12,318 nt of DNA from Bacillota bacterium. GTDB taxonomy: Bacteria; Bacillota; Clostridia; Lachnospirales; Lachnospiraceae. Of this stretch, positions 1 through 6,665 are shown piece after piece (the first letter of the stretch is position 1; each line of letters begins with the position of its first letter). The notes beneath the pieces were generated by a model. It made no database searches and was not told where the DNA came from. It worked only from the letters and a program-made list of their open reading frames with translations. The position numbers were made by a program, and so were the translations under genes. The stretch covers positions 1 through 12,318 of the forward strand of contig JAEZJW010000062.1 of the NCBI GenBank assembly GCA_023415595.1, in the 5' to 3' direction.

Positions 1-1112
1 AAGATACCAGGATCAAATACACCGATGATATCACCGGCATAAGCCTCTTCGATGATTTTTCTCTCCTGAGCCATCAGCTGCTGAGGCTGGGATAAACGAA
101 TGACCTTATTGCCCTGGACATGGTTTACCTCCATGCCAGCCGTGAATTTACCGGAACAGATTCTCATGAAAGCGATACGATCCCGATGGGCTTTATTCAT
201 ATTAGCCTGTATCTTAAATACAAAGGCGGAGAATTCATTGGTCACCGGATCGATTTTCCCCTCAGAGGAACGTCTCGGCAGGGGGGAGGTCGTCATGGAC
301 AGGTAGTGCTTTAAGAAGGTTTCGACTCCGAAATTCGTCAGCGCTGAACCGAAGAATACCGGTGTCAGCTTACCCTCCAGAACCAGCTCCAGATCAAAAT
401 CACTGCTTGCCCCGTCGATCAATTCTATCTCCTCGGACAGGACGGCATGATTTTCCCTTCCGATCAGCTGATCCAGATTCGGATCTCCCAGCTCCACCTC
501 TATCGTGTCCACTTCCTTCTGTCCGTTATGAGCAGCATAGAAGCGGTTGATATGCTTCGATTCCCTGTCATAAATTCCTTTGAAATTCTTACCGGATCCA
601 ATCGGCCAGTTCATCGGGCAGGTACGGATCCCCAGAACTGTTTCAATCTCATCCAGCAACTCAAAGGTATCCCTGGATTCCCGGTCCAGCTTGTTGATGA
701 ACGTAAAAATAGGTATATTCCGCATCACGCAGACCTTGAACAGCTTCATGGTCTGGCTCTCAACACCCTTTGAGGCATCTATGACCATGACAGCGGAATC
801 AGCAGCCATCAGGGTTCTATAGGTATCCTCGGAGAAATCCTGGTGTCCTGGTGTGTCTAATATATTAATACAATAATCCTCATAATTAAATTGCATTACA
901 GAGGAAGTAACCGAAATACCACGCTGTTTCTCTATCTCCATCCAGTCCGATACGGCATGTCTCTCTGTTTTTCTGCCCTTAACGGAGCCAGCCAGATTAA
1001 TAGCCCCTCCATACAATAACAGCTTTTCCGTCAGCGTTGTCTTACCCGCATCCGGGTGGGATATAATCGCAAAGGTCCGTCTTTTTTGTATTTCATTTGA
1101 ATAATCAGCCAA
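1..1112 (-). CDS. prfC: Peptide chain release factor 3 (RF3), 5' part, truncated by window edge
   Basis: Translational GTPase that recycles RF1 and RF2 from the ribosome after peptide release; cytoplasmic. The reverse strand reads open from a TTG at 1112 to the window edge, 370 codons of a family usually about 525-530 long. Visible GTPase motifs: the P-loop SHPDAGKTT at residues 18-26, a switch I region around KTERHAVSDWMEIEKQRG (48-65), G3 DTPGH (86-90) and G4 NKLD (140-143). The HAVSDWMEIE stretch after the P-loop is typical of RF3 and separates it from EF-G and LepA. Start choice: GGAGG lies 6 bases before TTG-GCT-GAT, and no in-frame ATG or GTG fits better. The second domain begins near residue 290; the C-terminal domain is outside the window. 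The gene follows the solute-binding protein gene on the same strand but has its own promoter. The family call is secure. Confidence 0.96.
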   Translation of the reverse strand, partial: MADYSNEIQKRRTFAIISHPDAGKTTLTEKLLLYGGAINLAGSVKGRKTERHAVSDWMEIEKQRGISVTSSVMQFNYEDYCINILDTPGHQDFSEDTYRTLMAADSAVMVIDASKGVESQTMKLFKVCVMRNIPIFTFINKLDRESRDTFELLDEIETVLGIRTCPMNWPIGSGKNFKGIYDRESKHINRFYAAHNGQKEVDTIEVELGDPNLDQLIGRENHAVLSEEIELIDGASSDFDLELVLEGKLTPVFFGSALTNFGVETFLKHYLSMTTSPLPRRSSEGKIDPVTNEFSAFVFKIQANMNKAHRDRIAFMRICSGKFTAGMEVNHVQGNKVIRLSQPQQLMAQERKIIEEAYAGDIIGVFDPGI

Positions 1113-1146
1113 AATGTAAACCTCCAAATCATTAATAAACCAAATA

Positions 1147-1176
1147 ATCATATAATGAAAAGGTGGTGATTGTCAA
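1147..1176 (-). promoter_or_regulatory. Sigma-A type promoter of prfC
   Basis: On the minus strand a perfect TTGACA (1176-1171) is followed after 18 bases by TATGAT (1152-1147, 5 of 6 to TATAAT). Transcription would start near 1140, about 28 bases before the TTG start codon of prfC, leaving a short leader that contains the GGAGG ribosome binding site. The -35 box begins only 15 bases after the stop codon of the upstream solute-binding protein gene, so prfC can be expressed independently of it. Confidence 0.75.
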
Positions 1177-1190
1177 GAAGCCATTTCTTT

Positions 1191-2141
1191 CTATTGCCTT
1201 CTTTGCAGAAGGGATATTCCTGTATTCAGCTCCTGCGGTCCTGTATCCAGCCCTTCCAGTGCCGCATACGCCTCCGCCATCCCCAGATATCCCATGGTAT
1301 ATGGATTTTGTGCTAATACTGCGATCAGACTTCCATCCCTAAGCAGCATCAGATTCTCTTCCGACCGGTCAAATCCAATTCCTATGATCTCCGGCTTGTT
1401 CGCCTTGATGGCTTTCCCCATACCTTCGGTTGAACCCTCGTTAGTTCCGAATAAGCCTACCAAATCGGAATTCTCAACAATCATTTGTGCCGCAGCAGTT
1501 TCAGATGCGACCGGGTCTCCCTCCAGATAAACCGTATCCAGAAGTCTGAATCTTCCGTCCTTCTCTATCCCCGAACGAAACCCTAATTCCCTGTTCATTG
1601 TAGAATTAGTTGCAGTACTGACTCCGATTATCCCGATAGAACCACTCCCGATGTCTCTGGACTCCAGCTCCTCAAGCATCGTCTCAGCGGCTGTGTTTCC
1701 GGCAAAAAAGTTGTTGGTAGCCAGAGTTACAACTGCTTCCTCATATGCTGGAGAATCTACATAGATAAACAGAACTCCTTTTGCTTTGGCATCCTCTATT
1801 GCTGTTGATATCGCTACCGGATCATTTGCAGCAAGGAGGATCAGATCCGCTCCATCCTCTACTGCCTGATAGATCAGTTCAATCTGCTTCGTATTATCTC
1901 TATTCTCCGGTGCCACCCATACATAATCAATTCCAAGCAATCCAGCCATCTTAGCTGCTCCGTCGTTCAAACGAAACCAGTGTTGATCCCTCTGATCCAT
2001 CGTGATCAGGTATACTCTATGCTTAGGCTTTCCAGAGGTGAGTGCAGTGGCAGTATCATCGCTTTTTCTATCTATGGTGATAAGTATAATACAACTCAGA
2101 AGAATGGTAAGAATGAGCAATGCCGGTTTTATCCTTTTCAA
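1191..2141 (-). CDS. Membrane-anchored periplasmic sugar-binding protein (Peripla_BP_4, RbsB/YtfQ-like)
   Basis: A solute-binding protein of the ribose/galactose/xylose class, 316 residues, acting outside the membrane. Residues 1-23 form a basic-hydrophobic N-terminus (MKRIKPALLILTILL...), followed by a short hydrophilic linker and two Rossmann-like lobes from about residue 42. Family marks: an opening strand RVYLITMDQRDQHW (42-55), AVEDGADLILLAAND (93-107), KGVLFIYVDSP (121-131), then GNTAAETM (148-155) and the second-lobe end IIGIGFDRSEEN (252-263). A cysteine at residue 17 (LLSC) resembles a weak lipobox, but the hydrophobic stretch continues past it to residue 23, so an uncleaved signal anchor is as likely as a lipoprotein. 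Start is TTG at 2141 with AAGGA about 9 bases upstream. No ABC permease or ATPase gene is adjacent, so it may serve a remote transporter or feed a sensor kinase. The ligand cannot be read from sequence; the neighbours suggest a pentose. Confidence 0.85.
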   Translation of the reverse strand: MKRIKPALLILTILLSCIILITIDRKSDDTATALTSGKPKHRVYLITMDQRDQHWFRLNDGAAKMAGLLGIDYVWVAPENRDNTKQIELIYQAVEDGADLILLAANDPVAISTAIEDAKAKGVLFIYVDSPAYEEAVVTLATNNFFAGNTAAETMLEELESRDIGSGSIGIIGVSTATNSTMNRELGFRSGIEKDGRFRLLDTVYLEGDPVASETAAAQMIVENSDLVGLFGTNEGSTEGMGKAIKANKPEIIGIGFDRSEENLMLLRDGSLIAVLAQNPYTMGYLGMAEAYAALEGLDTGPQELNTGISLLQRRQ

Positions 2142-2277
2142 TAGAGTTTCCTTCTTTCTTAACGCTATGACCTTATTAGGGCTCCAGCCTCTGATGGAAA
2201 CAGGCTGTAACTGCTGCCGGATTGTACAAGGTCTATTACATCACAAATATATTCACTGCCACAGTATAAATATTACA
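2142..2277 (-). promoter_or_regulatory. Leader region of the solute-binding protein gene, weak promoter candidate
   Basis: This stretch lies between the GH43-side hairpin and the TTG start of the binding protein gene. Read on the minus strand it has a -10-like TACAAT (2226-2221) without a good -35 at 16-18 bases, and a 6-bp stem with an 11-base loop (2185-2190 with 2202-2207) in the presumed leader. There is no T-run after that stem. The sequence allows separate transcription of the binding protein gene but does not prove it. Confidence 0.3.
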
Positions 2278-2324
2278 GTAACGGTAAAGCCTGCATCAGA
2301 ATATGATGCAGGCTTTTCCGTTAC
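2278..2324 (-). terminator. Long near-perfect hairpin downstream of the GH43 operon
   Basis: The arms 2278-2298 and 2304-2324 pair over 21 bases with a single mismatch around a 5-base loop (GAATA). The core GCCTGCATCA/TGATGCAGGC is followed only by TTTA on the minus strand and TTTT on the plus strand before the outer part of the stem continues. It starts 41 bases past the stop codon of the GH43 gene, a usual place for a terminator. The poor T-run means it could instead act as an mRNA 3'-end stabiliser that lets some transcription into the binding protein gene. Confidence 0.65.
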
Positions 2325-2364
2325 AGAGGGGGGGTAAGTTCGCTCTGGTTAAATATTATGTTAG

Positions 2365-3906
2365 TTAGGGTAACCTGGGATTCCTTTTTTCGAAGCGATA
2401 GTAGTCAAAGTCTGCATATCCTCCGGTTTGGAGTGTCGCATAGCAGAACAGGGCTGCCCTGTATCCCATGAAATGATCAAGGGTATATTTCATATGCAGT
2501 GTATCCTTAAGCTCTATCCATTCCTCCCCATCAAAGGAGTAGGAAAAGTAAGCAGTATCTACAACCGATAGCTCCGGTATCACTCCTGAATTAAAATGGA
2601 AAAAGATCCTTAATGCTACCTGATTCTTATTCAACGGTATTTCTATCTTTATTGCTGGATTTCCGGTGCCGTCATTCATTGCAAGAATCAGCTGCTTTGT
2701 ACCGTCCTCTTCCACCCTGGCGGCAAGCATCCCATAGCTGTTCTGGAAGGCAGCAAGCCCTGCGTAATCTCCGGGCTTCATCCCTGACGTATCAAGTAAC
2801 GTTTCTACGGTGAATACAGGTCCCAGGGTTCTTTGGGACAGGGTATTCCTGGCGGACAGGATATTCGGCACTGTGTTTCCGGTAGTCAGACGGAGATGGC
2901 CGGGCCTTGCGGTAACAGACCATAGGGAATTATCCGGATTGTGATTCCACTGCCATGGAAGCTTTAATACATTATCTATATAATCGAATTCATCACTTAC
3001 AACGATATGAGCAGAGGGCATATCCACCGTCCTGATATCCAAGTCCATTGGTACCTTACCCTCTATCCCCAGCTTTGGCCATCCGTCCTGCCAGACCATC
3101 GGGATCAGCATAGGGATACGGCCCACGGCATCATGGTCCTGGAACAGGAAACCATACCAGTCACCGTTAGGGGTTTCAATAATTCCGCCCTGTGCCACAC
3201 CATTATTTCCATAACAGAATTCATCATCCAGAACTACTTTACCTTCGTATTCCCCCAGCAGGGAATCAGAACGGTAGCACCACTCAATTCTTCTGCAGGA
3301 GCCGATTTTAGGCCATTCAATGACAAACAGATAATACTTTCCATTCATCTTATAGAAATGGCTGCCCTCCGAGTTTAAAAGGTTCGTGCTTCTGACCGTA
3401 TTGACCAGTACCTGATCAACTCCGCCCGGTTTTACCATGCAGGCATCCGGGGTAAGCTCTGTAATTCTGATTATTCCATTACCATGAATAATAAATACCC
3501 TGCCGTCCTCCTCAAAGAACAGGGAGGGATCATGGTAGGTCCCTGGAAGGACGGACCTCTCCCAAGGACCCTCTATCATATTCTCAGTACGATAAATATA
3601 GGTCCGGTTCATATCCAGACTGGCAAAACAGACATAGAACCTGCTGTCATGATATCGAAGACTTGCAGCCCAGGAGCCCTTTCCATAGACATGTTTGCCT
3701 TCTGACATATTATAGCTGTCGTTTTCCTCTAATCTGTCATATACATAGGATACGATCTCCCAATCAGCCAGGTCACTGCTTCGCATGACGGGCACCCCGG
3801 GGGACAGATGCATCGTTGTACTGACCATATAGTAATATTCTCCGACACGGATCATATCGGGATCGGGAACATCTGCCCATATCAAAGGGTTCGTTGCTTG
3901 CTTCAT
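2365..3906 (-). CDS. GH43 family glycosidase (beta-xylosidase / alpha-L-arabinofuranosidase type) with C-terminal beta-sandwich
   Basis: A 513-residue inverting glycosidase that removes xylose or arabinose from xylo- or arabino-oligosaccharides. The N-terminal five-bladed propeller (about 5-290) carries the GH43 triad as judged by alignment to the known motifs: general base Asp15 in NPLIWADVPDPDM, pKa-modulating Asp126 in YHDPSLF, and general acid Glu180 in NSEGSHFYK. Residues about 300-510 form the beta-sandwich found in XynB-type GH43 enzymes (VSDEFDY..., then FSYSFDGEEW near 454-463 and a closing GGYADFDYYRF). No signal peptide is present, so it acts in the cytoplasm on imported oligomers. 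Start ATG at 3906 with AGGAGG 8 bases upstream. It lies 75 bases after the other GH43 gene on the same strand, with no terminator between, so the two form an operon. The opening motif resembles GH43 subfamily 12; the subfamily and the exact substrate are inference. Confidence 0.9.
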   Translation of the reverse strand: MKQATNPLIWADVPDPDMIRVGEYYYMVSTTMHLSPGVPVMRSSDLADWEIVSYVYDRLEENDSYNMSEGKHVYGKGSWAASLRYHDSRFYVCFASLDMNRTYIYRTENMIEGPWERSVLPGTYHDPSLFFEEDGRVFIIHGNGIIRITELTPDACMVKPGGVDQVLVNTVRSTNLLNSEGSHFYKMNGKYYLFVIEWPKIGSCRRIEWCYRSDSLLGEYEGKVVLDDEFCYGNNGVAQGGIIETPNGDWYGFLFQDHDAVGRIPMLIPMVWQDGWPKLGIEGKVPMDLDIRTVDMPSAHIVVSDEFDYIDNVLKLPWQWNHNPDNSLWSVTARPGHLRLTTGNTVPNILSARNTLSQRTLGPVFTVETLLDTSGMKPGDYAGLAAFQNSYGMLAARVEEDGTKQLILAMNDGTGNPAIKIEIPLNKNQVALRIFFHFNSGVIPELSVVDTAYFSYSFDGEEWIELKDTLHMKYTLDHFMGYRAALFCYATLQTGGYADFDYYRFEKRNPRLP

Positions 3907-3981
3907 TCTGATTGCCTCCTAATACTTGCTGTCATATTCTCAAGCTGTGATTAAGTCTGTACCGTTGCTCTGTTCCATCGA

Positions 3982-5460
3982 TTAGCGATTAAAGTGCCAG
4001 TAATCGAACTGGAAGCCCTCTCCGCTGAAGGTGAAGAAGAGCTTATGAACGCCAGTCACACCTTTCACAGGAACAGTAATCTCACGGTATTCCTCTGCAC
4101 TTCCGGTATTCGGCACCTCAAGATAACCCAGACATTCTCCGTCCACAGTATCCACCGTAATCCGGATCAGGTTACCTGTAAACTCACTGGAAACCTTTGC
4201 TGTAAAGGTGGTCGGTCCCTGCCCGCCAAAATCAACATCTGACAGAGCGATCCAATCCCCTGTCGTAAGCTCGGTTACCACCTGATTCACTAATCCATAG
4301 GTAGCGCTCGGGATGTTCGCTTTCCTGGTGCCTACGCCTCCCATCCAGGCAAAGGTCTCTGCCTCTGTGATCCGATAAGGATCAAGGTTTTTCAGTTGTT
4401 TCACTCCGGATTTAGAAGCATTGATGTTCTCTATGCTTCCATCCTCACGGATGAAAACCTCATCCACGTGGGTACAGCGGTAGCCGCCCTTAATTCCCAT
4501 ATCATCCTGTAGCAGCTGTGTATGATAGAACATATACCATTTACCCTTGAATTCTACCATGCAATGATGATTATTCCCCCAGGTATCAAAGAACGTTCCC
4601 GGATTCTTCAGAATAGGACCCCGATACTTCCAGGGGCCAAAAGGGCTGTCACTGGTCATATATATAATATCTGCGATATCCGGAACAAATGGACCTTTTG
4701 CATTATCCCTCTTATCCCAGTTGGAACAGTAGGTATAGCAATAGGTGTCTCCGATTTTATTGATACCGGAGTCCTCAAAATGCCAAGGTGCTTCGATCAA
4801 CACCGGTGTTCCCGCCAGGCTGATCATATCCTCTCCCAGCTCTGCAACCCTGGCTGTATTCGGCATTTCTTCCTGTCCGTCCGGTACGCCACCGCCAAAG
4901 TACAGATAAGACTTACCATCATCATCATTGAATACCGCAGGATCAAATAACCATTTTACATCGGCACAATTCTCTGTCTCCTTGGTGATCATCGGCTTGC
5001 CCAGGGGATCCACAAAGGGACCTACAGGACTGTCACTCCGAAGTACACCGATGGAGCTTGCATTGTTCGCATAGTAAAGGAAGAATTGGTCCTTCCCGTT
5101 GATCTTCTTATGAGTTGCTGCCGGTGCCCAGGAATTCGTCGTCCAGGCAGAGCCTCCGCCTTCGCCGCCGATCTGAATGATACCATGATCCGTCCAGTTC
5201 ACAAGATCATCTGAGGAAATACACCCTAAATTATTAATCTTACTATAAGAATTTTCCTTTATATTACCTGCTTCGTCATACTCTAAGATATCATTTGTCA
5301 TATAGACATACACTCTGTCCCCATACACCATGGCATATGGATCCGCGCCGAACCTCTGCGCAATAAGCGGGTTATGGTGCCCGATGGCTTTCCATGCCTC
5401 GGTCATCTTGATTTTTTCAAAGAGCTTCTCCGGATTTGTTATTGTGGGTTGATATTCCAT
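3982..5460 (-). CDS. GH43 arabinofuranosidase/xylosidase with C-terminal CBM6 (XynD-like)
   Basis: A 492-residue glycosidase, probably an arabinoxylan arabinofuranohydrolase. The GH43 propeller (about 28-345) has general base Asp40 in FGADPYAMV, modulator Asp173 in WLFDPAVF, and a Glu229 in WHFEDSGINKIG whose distance to the following Lys matches the general acid motif (ExxxxxK). After a linker, residues about 362-491 form a CBM6: YRITEAETFAW, DWIALSDVDFG, then VPVKGVTGVHKLFFTF and a closing FQFDYWHF, the typical sugar-binding sandwich. No signal peptide is present. The start is taken as ATG at 5460, with AGGAGG 11 bases before it; the reading frame is open 15 codons further to a TTG at 5505 that has no ribosome binding site. 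It is the first gene of the two-gene GH43 operon and has a promoter candidate at 5531-5559. Arabinofuranosidase is favoured by the XynD-like propeller plus CBM6 layout, but xylosidase activity is not excluded. Confidence 0.9.
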   Translation of the reverse strand: MEYQPTITNPEKLFEKIKMTEAWKAIGHHNPLIAQRFGADPYAMVYGDRVYVYMTNDILEYDEAGNIKENSYSKINNLGCISSDDLVNWTDHGIIQIGGEGGGSAWTTNSWAPAATHKKINGKDQFFLYYANNASSIGVLRSDSPVGPFVDPLGKPMITKETENCADVKWLFDPAVFNDDDGKSYLYFGGGVPDGQEEMPNTARVAELGEDMISLAGTPVLIEAPWHFEDSGINKIGDTYCYTYCSNWDKRDNAKGPFVPDIADIIYMTSDSPFGPWKYRGPILKNPGTFFDTWGNNHHCMVEFKGKWYMFYHTQLLQDDMGIKGGYRCTHVDEVFIREDGSIENINASKSGVKQLKNLDPYRITEAETFAWMGGVGTRKANIPSATYGLVNQVVTELTTGDWIALSDVDFGGQGPTTFTAKVSSEFTGNLIRITVDTVDGECLGYLEVPNTGSAEEYREITVPVKGVTGVHKLFFTFSGEGFQFDYWHFNR

Positions 5461-5530
5461 CTTCTCTCTTTCCTCCTCTGCAATTGTGATTAGATAAAAT
5501 CGCAATTCTTTACATAATTACTCCACTATA

Positions 5531-5559
5531 ATTGTATACTTGTACGCTTGTTGAAACAA
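5531..5559 (-). promoter_or_regulatory. Promoter candidate of the GH43 operon
   Basis: Read on the minus strand, TTGTTT (5559-5554) and TACAAT (5536-5531) are separated by exactly 17 bases. The -10 box matches 5 of 6 positions, the -35 only the TTG. Transcription would begin near 5524, giving a leader of about 64 bases before the ATG at 5460. The weak -35 fits a promoter that is activated or repressed rather than constitutive. Confidence 0.5.
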
Positions 5560-5561
5560 CA
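5549..5561. promoter_or_regulatory. Palindrome over the GH43 -35 box, possible operator
   Basis: TGTTG-AAA-CAACA is a perfect 5-bp inverted repeat around three bases, and one further C/G pair fits outside a mismatch. It covers the -35 box of the minus-strand promoter candidate. The outline (TTGTT...AACAA) recalls ROK-type xylose repressor operators, but it is shorter than those and no regulator gene is in the window. The site is a proposal only. Confidence 0.3.
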
Positions 5562-5651
5562 TGTTTTTTTAATTCCTGTTAATAAATTTGGTTAGGGTTG
5601 GTTACGATATTACCATCTTCCAGTTTTCATAATAATCAGCATTTTTTTAAC
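5562..5651 (+). promoter_or_regulatory. Upstream region of the atp operon; promoter not clearly resolved
   Basis: The atp operon must be transcribed from this AT-rich stretch, since the divergent GH43 gene lies to the left. Only weak boxes are visible: TTGGTT (5588-5593) with TACCAT (5611-5616) at 17 bases, and a CATAAT (5628-5633) without a matching -35. There is no atpI-like reading frame between the GH43 gene and atpB. Confidence 0.3.
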
Positions 5652-5670
5652 GGGGGGGTGAAGGCTTATA
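5652..5670 (+). promoter_or_regulatory. Strong G7 ribosome binding site in front of atpB pointing to an in-frame ATA
   Basis: Seven G residues followed by TGA (5652-5661) match the anti-Shine-Dalgarno pattern GGAGGTGA with one substitution. Nine bases after GGAGG's equivalent (5654-5658) lies ATA at 5668, in frame with atpB and just after an in-frame TGA (5659). There is no ATG, GTG or TTG in the atpB frame until ATG at 5692. A second, weaker GAGGA (5671-5675) lies 16 bases before that ATG, longer than usual. Confidence 0.5.
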
Positions 5671-5691
5671 GAGGAATTTGCAAAAGATCTG

Positions 5692-6396
5692 ATGTCACAG
5701 CTGGAAAGCAAGGTTTCCTTTGAGATTCCTATCTTTGGGGGCATTCCGGTGGCTTCCTCCGTCGTGGTAACCTGGTTTGTGATGTTTTTTCTGGTAATGC
5801 TTTCAGTATTATTCGTAAGAAATCTGAAATTAATCCCGACGGGTTCTCAGGTTTATGTGGAGGCAATCGTTGATGGACTGCATAATTTTTTTGAAGATAT
5901 CCTGGGTGAGGAGGGACGGATCTATATCCCTTACCTCGGGACAGTCACTCTCTATATCGGCGTTACTAACCTTCTCGGTCTGATCGGAGTGACTCCTCCA
6001 ACCAAGGATCTGAATATTACCGCCGGGCTGGCCATCATGAGCATCTTTCTGATTGAATATTCCGGCTTGAGAGCCAGAGGCTTTAAGGGTTGGCTGAAGA
6101 GCTTTGCTGAACCGATGGCTCTTCTGCTGCCGATCAATATATTGGAAATCTTTATTCGGCCAATATCACTATGCATGCGGTTATTCGGCAACGTACTAGG
6201 TTCCTTTGTCATCATGGAGCTGCTTAGGTTGGTGATACCGGTAATTGTTCCGGTTCCTTTCAGCTTTTATTTTGATATTTTTGATGGTTTGATTCAGACC
6301 TATGTATTTGTATTTCTGACCTCACTGTTCATGAAGGAACGAATGGAGATTGCTCACTCGAAGACAGATTCTTATATTCACGATAAACAAAAATAA
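5692..6396 (+). CDS. atpB: F1Fo ATP synthase subunit a
   Basis: Membrane stator subunit that forms the two ion half-channels against the c-ring. From ATG 5692 it has 234 residues, with membrane segments near 22-42, 82-102, 108-124, 142-180 and 182-213. The essential arginine is Arg163 within RPISLCMRLFGN, the family signature, where Leu-Phe-Gly-Asn follows the Arg as in other a subunits. IPIFGGIPV near the N-terminus is typical of clostridial forms. The start is uncertain. The best Shine-Dalgarno sits 33 bases before this ATG but 9 bases before an in-frame ATA at 5668, which would add eight residues (IEEFAKDL, the first read as Met) that continue the amphipathic N-terminus naturally. First gene of the atp operon; atpE follows after 20 bases. 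Confidence 0.95.
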   Translation: MSQLESKVSFEIPIFGGIPVASSVVVTWFVMFFLVMLSVLFVRNLKLIPTGSQVYVEAIVDGLHNFFEDILGEEGRIYIPYLGTVTLYIGVTNLLGLIGVTPPTKDLNITAGLAIMSIFLIEYSGLRARGFKGWLKSFAEPMALLLPINILEIFIRPISLCMRLFGNVLGSFVIMELLRLVIPVIVPVPFSFYFDIFDGLIQTYVFVFLTSLFMKERMEIAHSKTDSYIHDKQK

Positions 6397-6416
6397 ATGA
6401 TAAAGGAGATTTGTAT

Positions 6417-6638
6417 ATGACATTAATAGCGATCGGTGCCGGTATTGCAGTGTTAACAGGAATAGGGGCAGGAATCGGTATTGGATACGCTTCAGGAAAG
6501 GCGGCTGATGCAATCGCCAGACAGCCTGAGGCAAGCGGAAATATCAACAAAGCCTTATTATTAGGCTGTGCACTGGCGGAGGCAACCGCAATCTACGGTT
6601 TCGTAATCGGTATTCTGATTATTCTGTTTTTAAGATGA
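6417..6638 (+). CDS. atpE: F1Fo ATP synthase subunit c
   Basis: Proteolipid of the rotating c-ring, 73 residues, two membrane helices (about 2-26 and 47-72) joined by the polar loop ARQPE (34-38). Glu55 in ALAEATAIYG is the ion-carrying carboxylate. Compared with the Na+-binding ring of Ilyobacter, the ligand Gln is Ile22 and the Ser after the Glu is Ala56, while Thr57 and Tyr60 are kept; the spacing from Ile22 to Glu55 (33) is the same. This predicts proton rather than sodium binding, an inference. The glycine-rich first helix (GAGIGIGYASG) is normal. Start ATG 6417 has AAGGAG 8 bases before it, the cleanest ribosome binding site in the operon and in keeping with the high copy number of c; a TTG at 6411 lies too close to that site. 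Confidence 0.96.
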   Translation: MTLIAIGAGIAVLTGIGAGIGIGYASGKAADAIARQPEASGNINKALLLGCALAEATAIYGFVIGILIILFLR

Positions 6639-6665
6639 TAAGATGAAAGCTGGTGAAGTTTCCCG

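Noticed and set aside
167..180. cre-like sequence TGAAAGCGATACGA
   Set aside because: It has two mismatches to the catabolite-response consensus and lies well inside the prfC coding region, so it is probably chance.
1175..1206. AAGAAG...CTTCTT pairing around the end of the binding protein gene
   Set aside because: Only six pairs with a long loop and no T-run; too weak for a terminator.
2002..2337. Plus-strand open frame over the start of the binding protein gene and the intergenic region
   Set aside because: It is antisense to a clear gene, crosses the hairpin, and has no recognisable protein character; the other opposite-strand frames over the GH43 and atp genes were rejected for the same reason.
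5461..5505. Extension of the GH43-CBM6 gene to TTG 5505
   Set aside because: No ribosome binding site precedes the TTG, the AGGAGG sequence itself would be inside the coding region, and the added residues do not look like GH43 or a signal peptide.
5562..5667. An atpI gene in front of atpB
   Set aside because: The region is too short and contains no hydrophobic reading frame.
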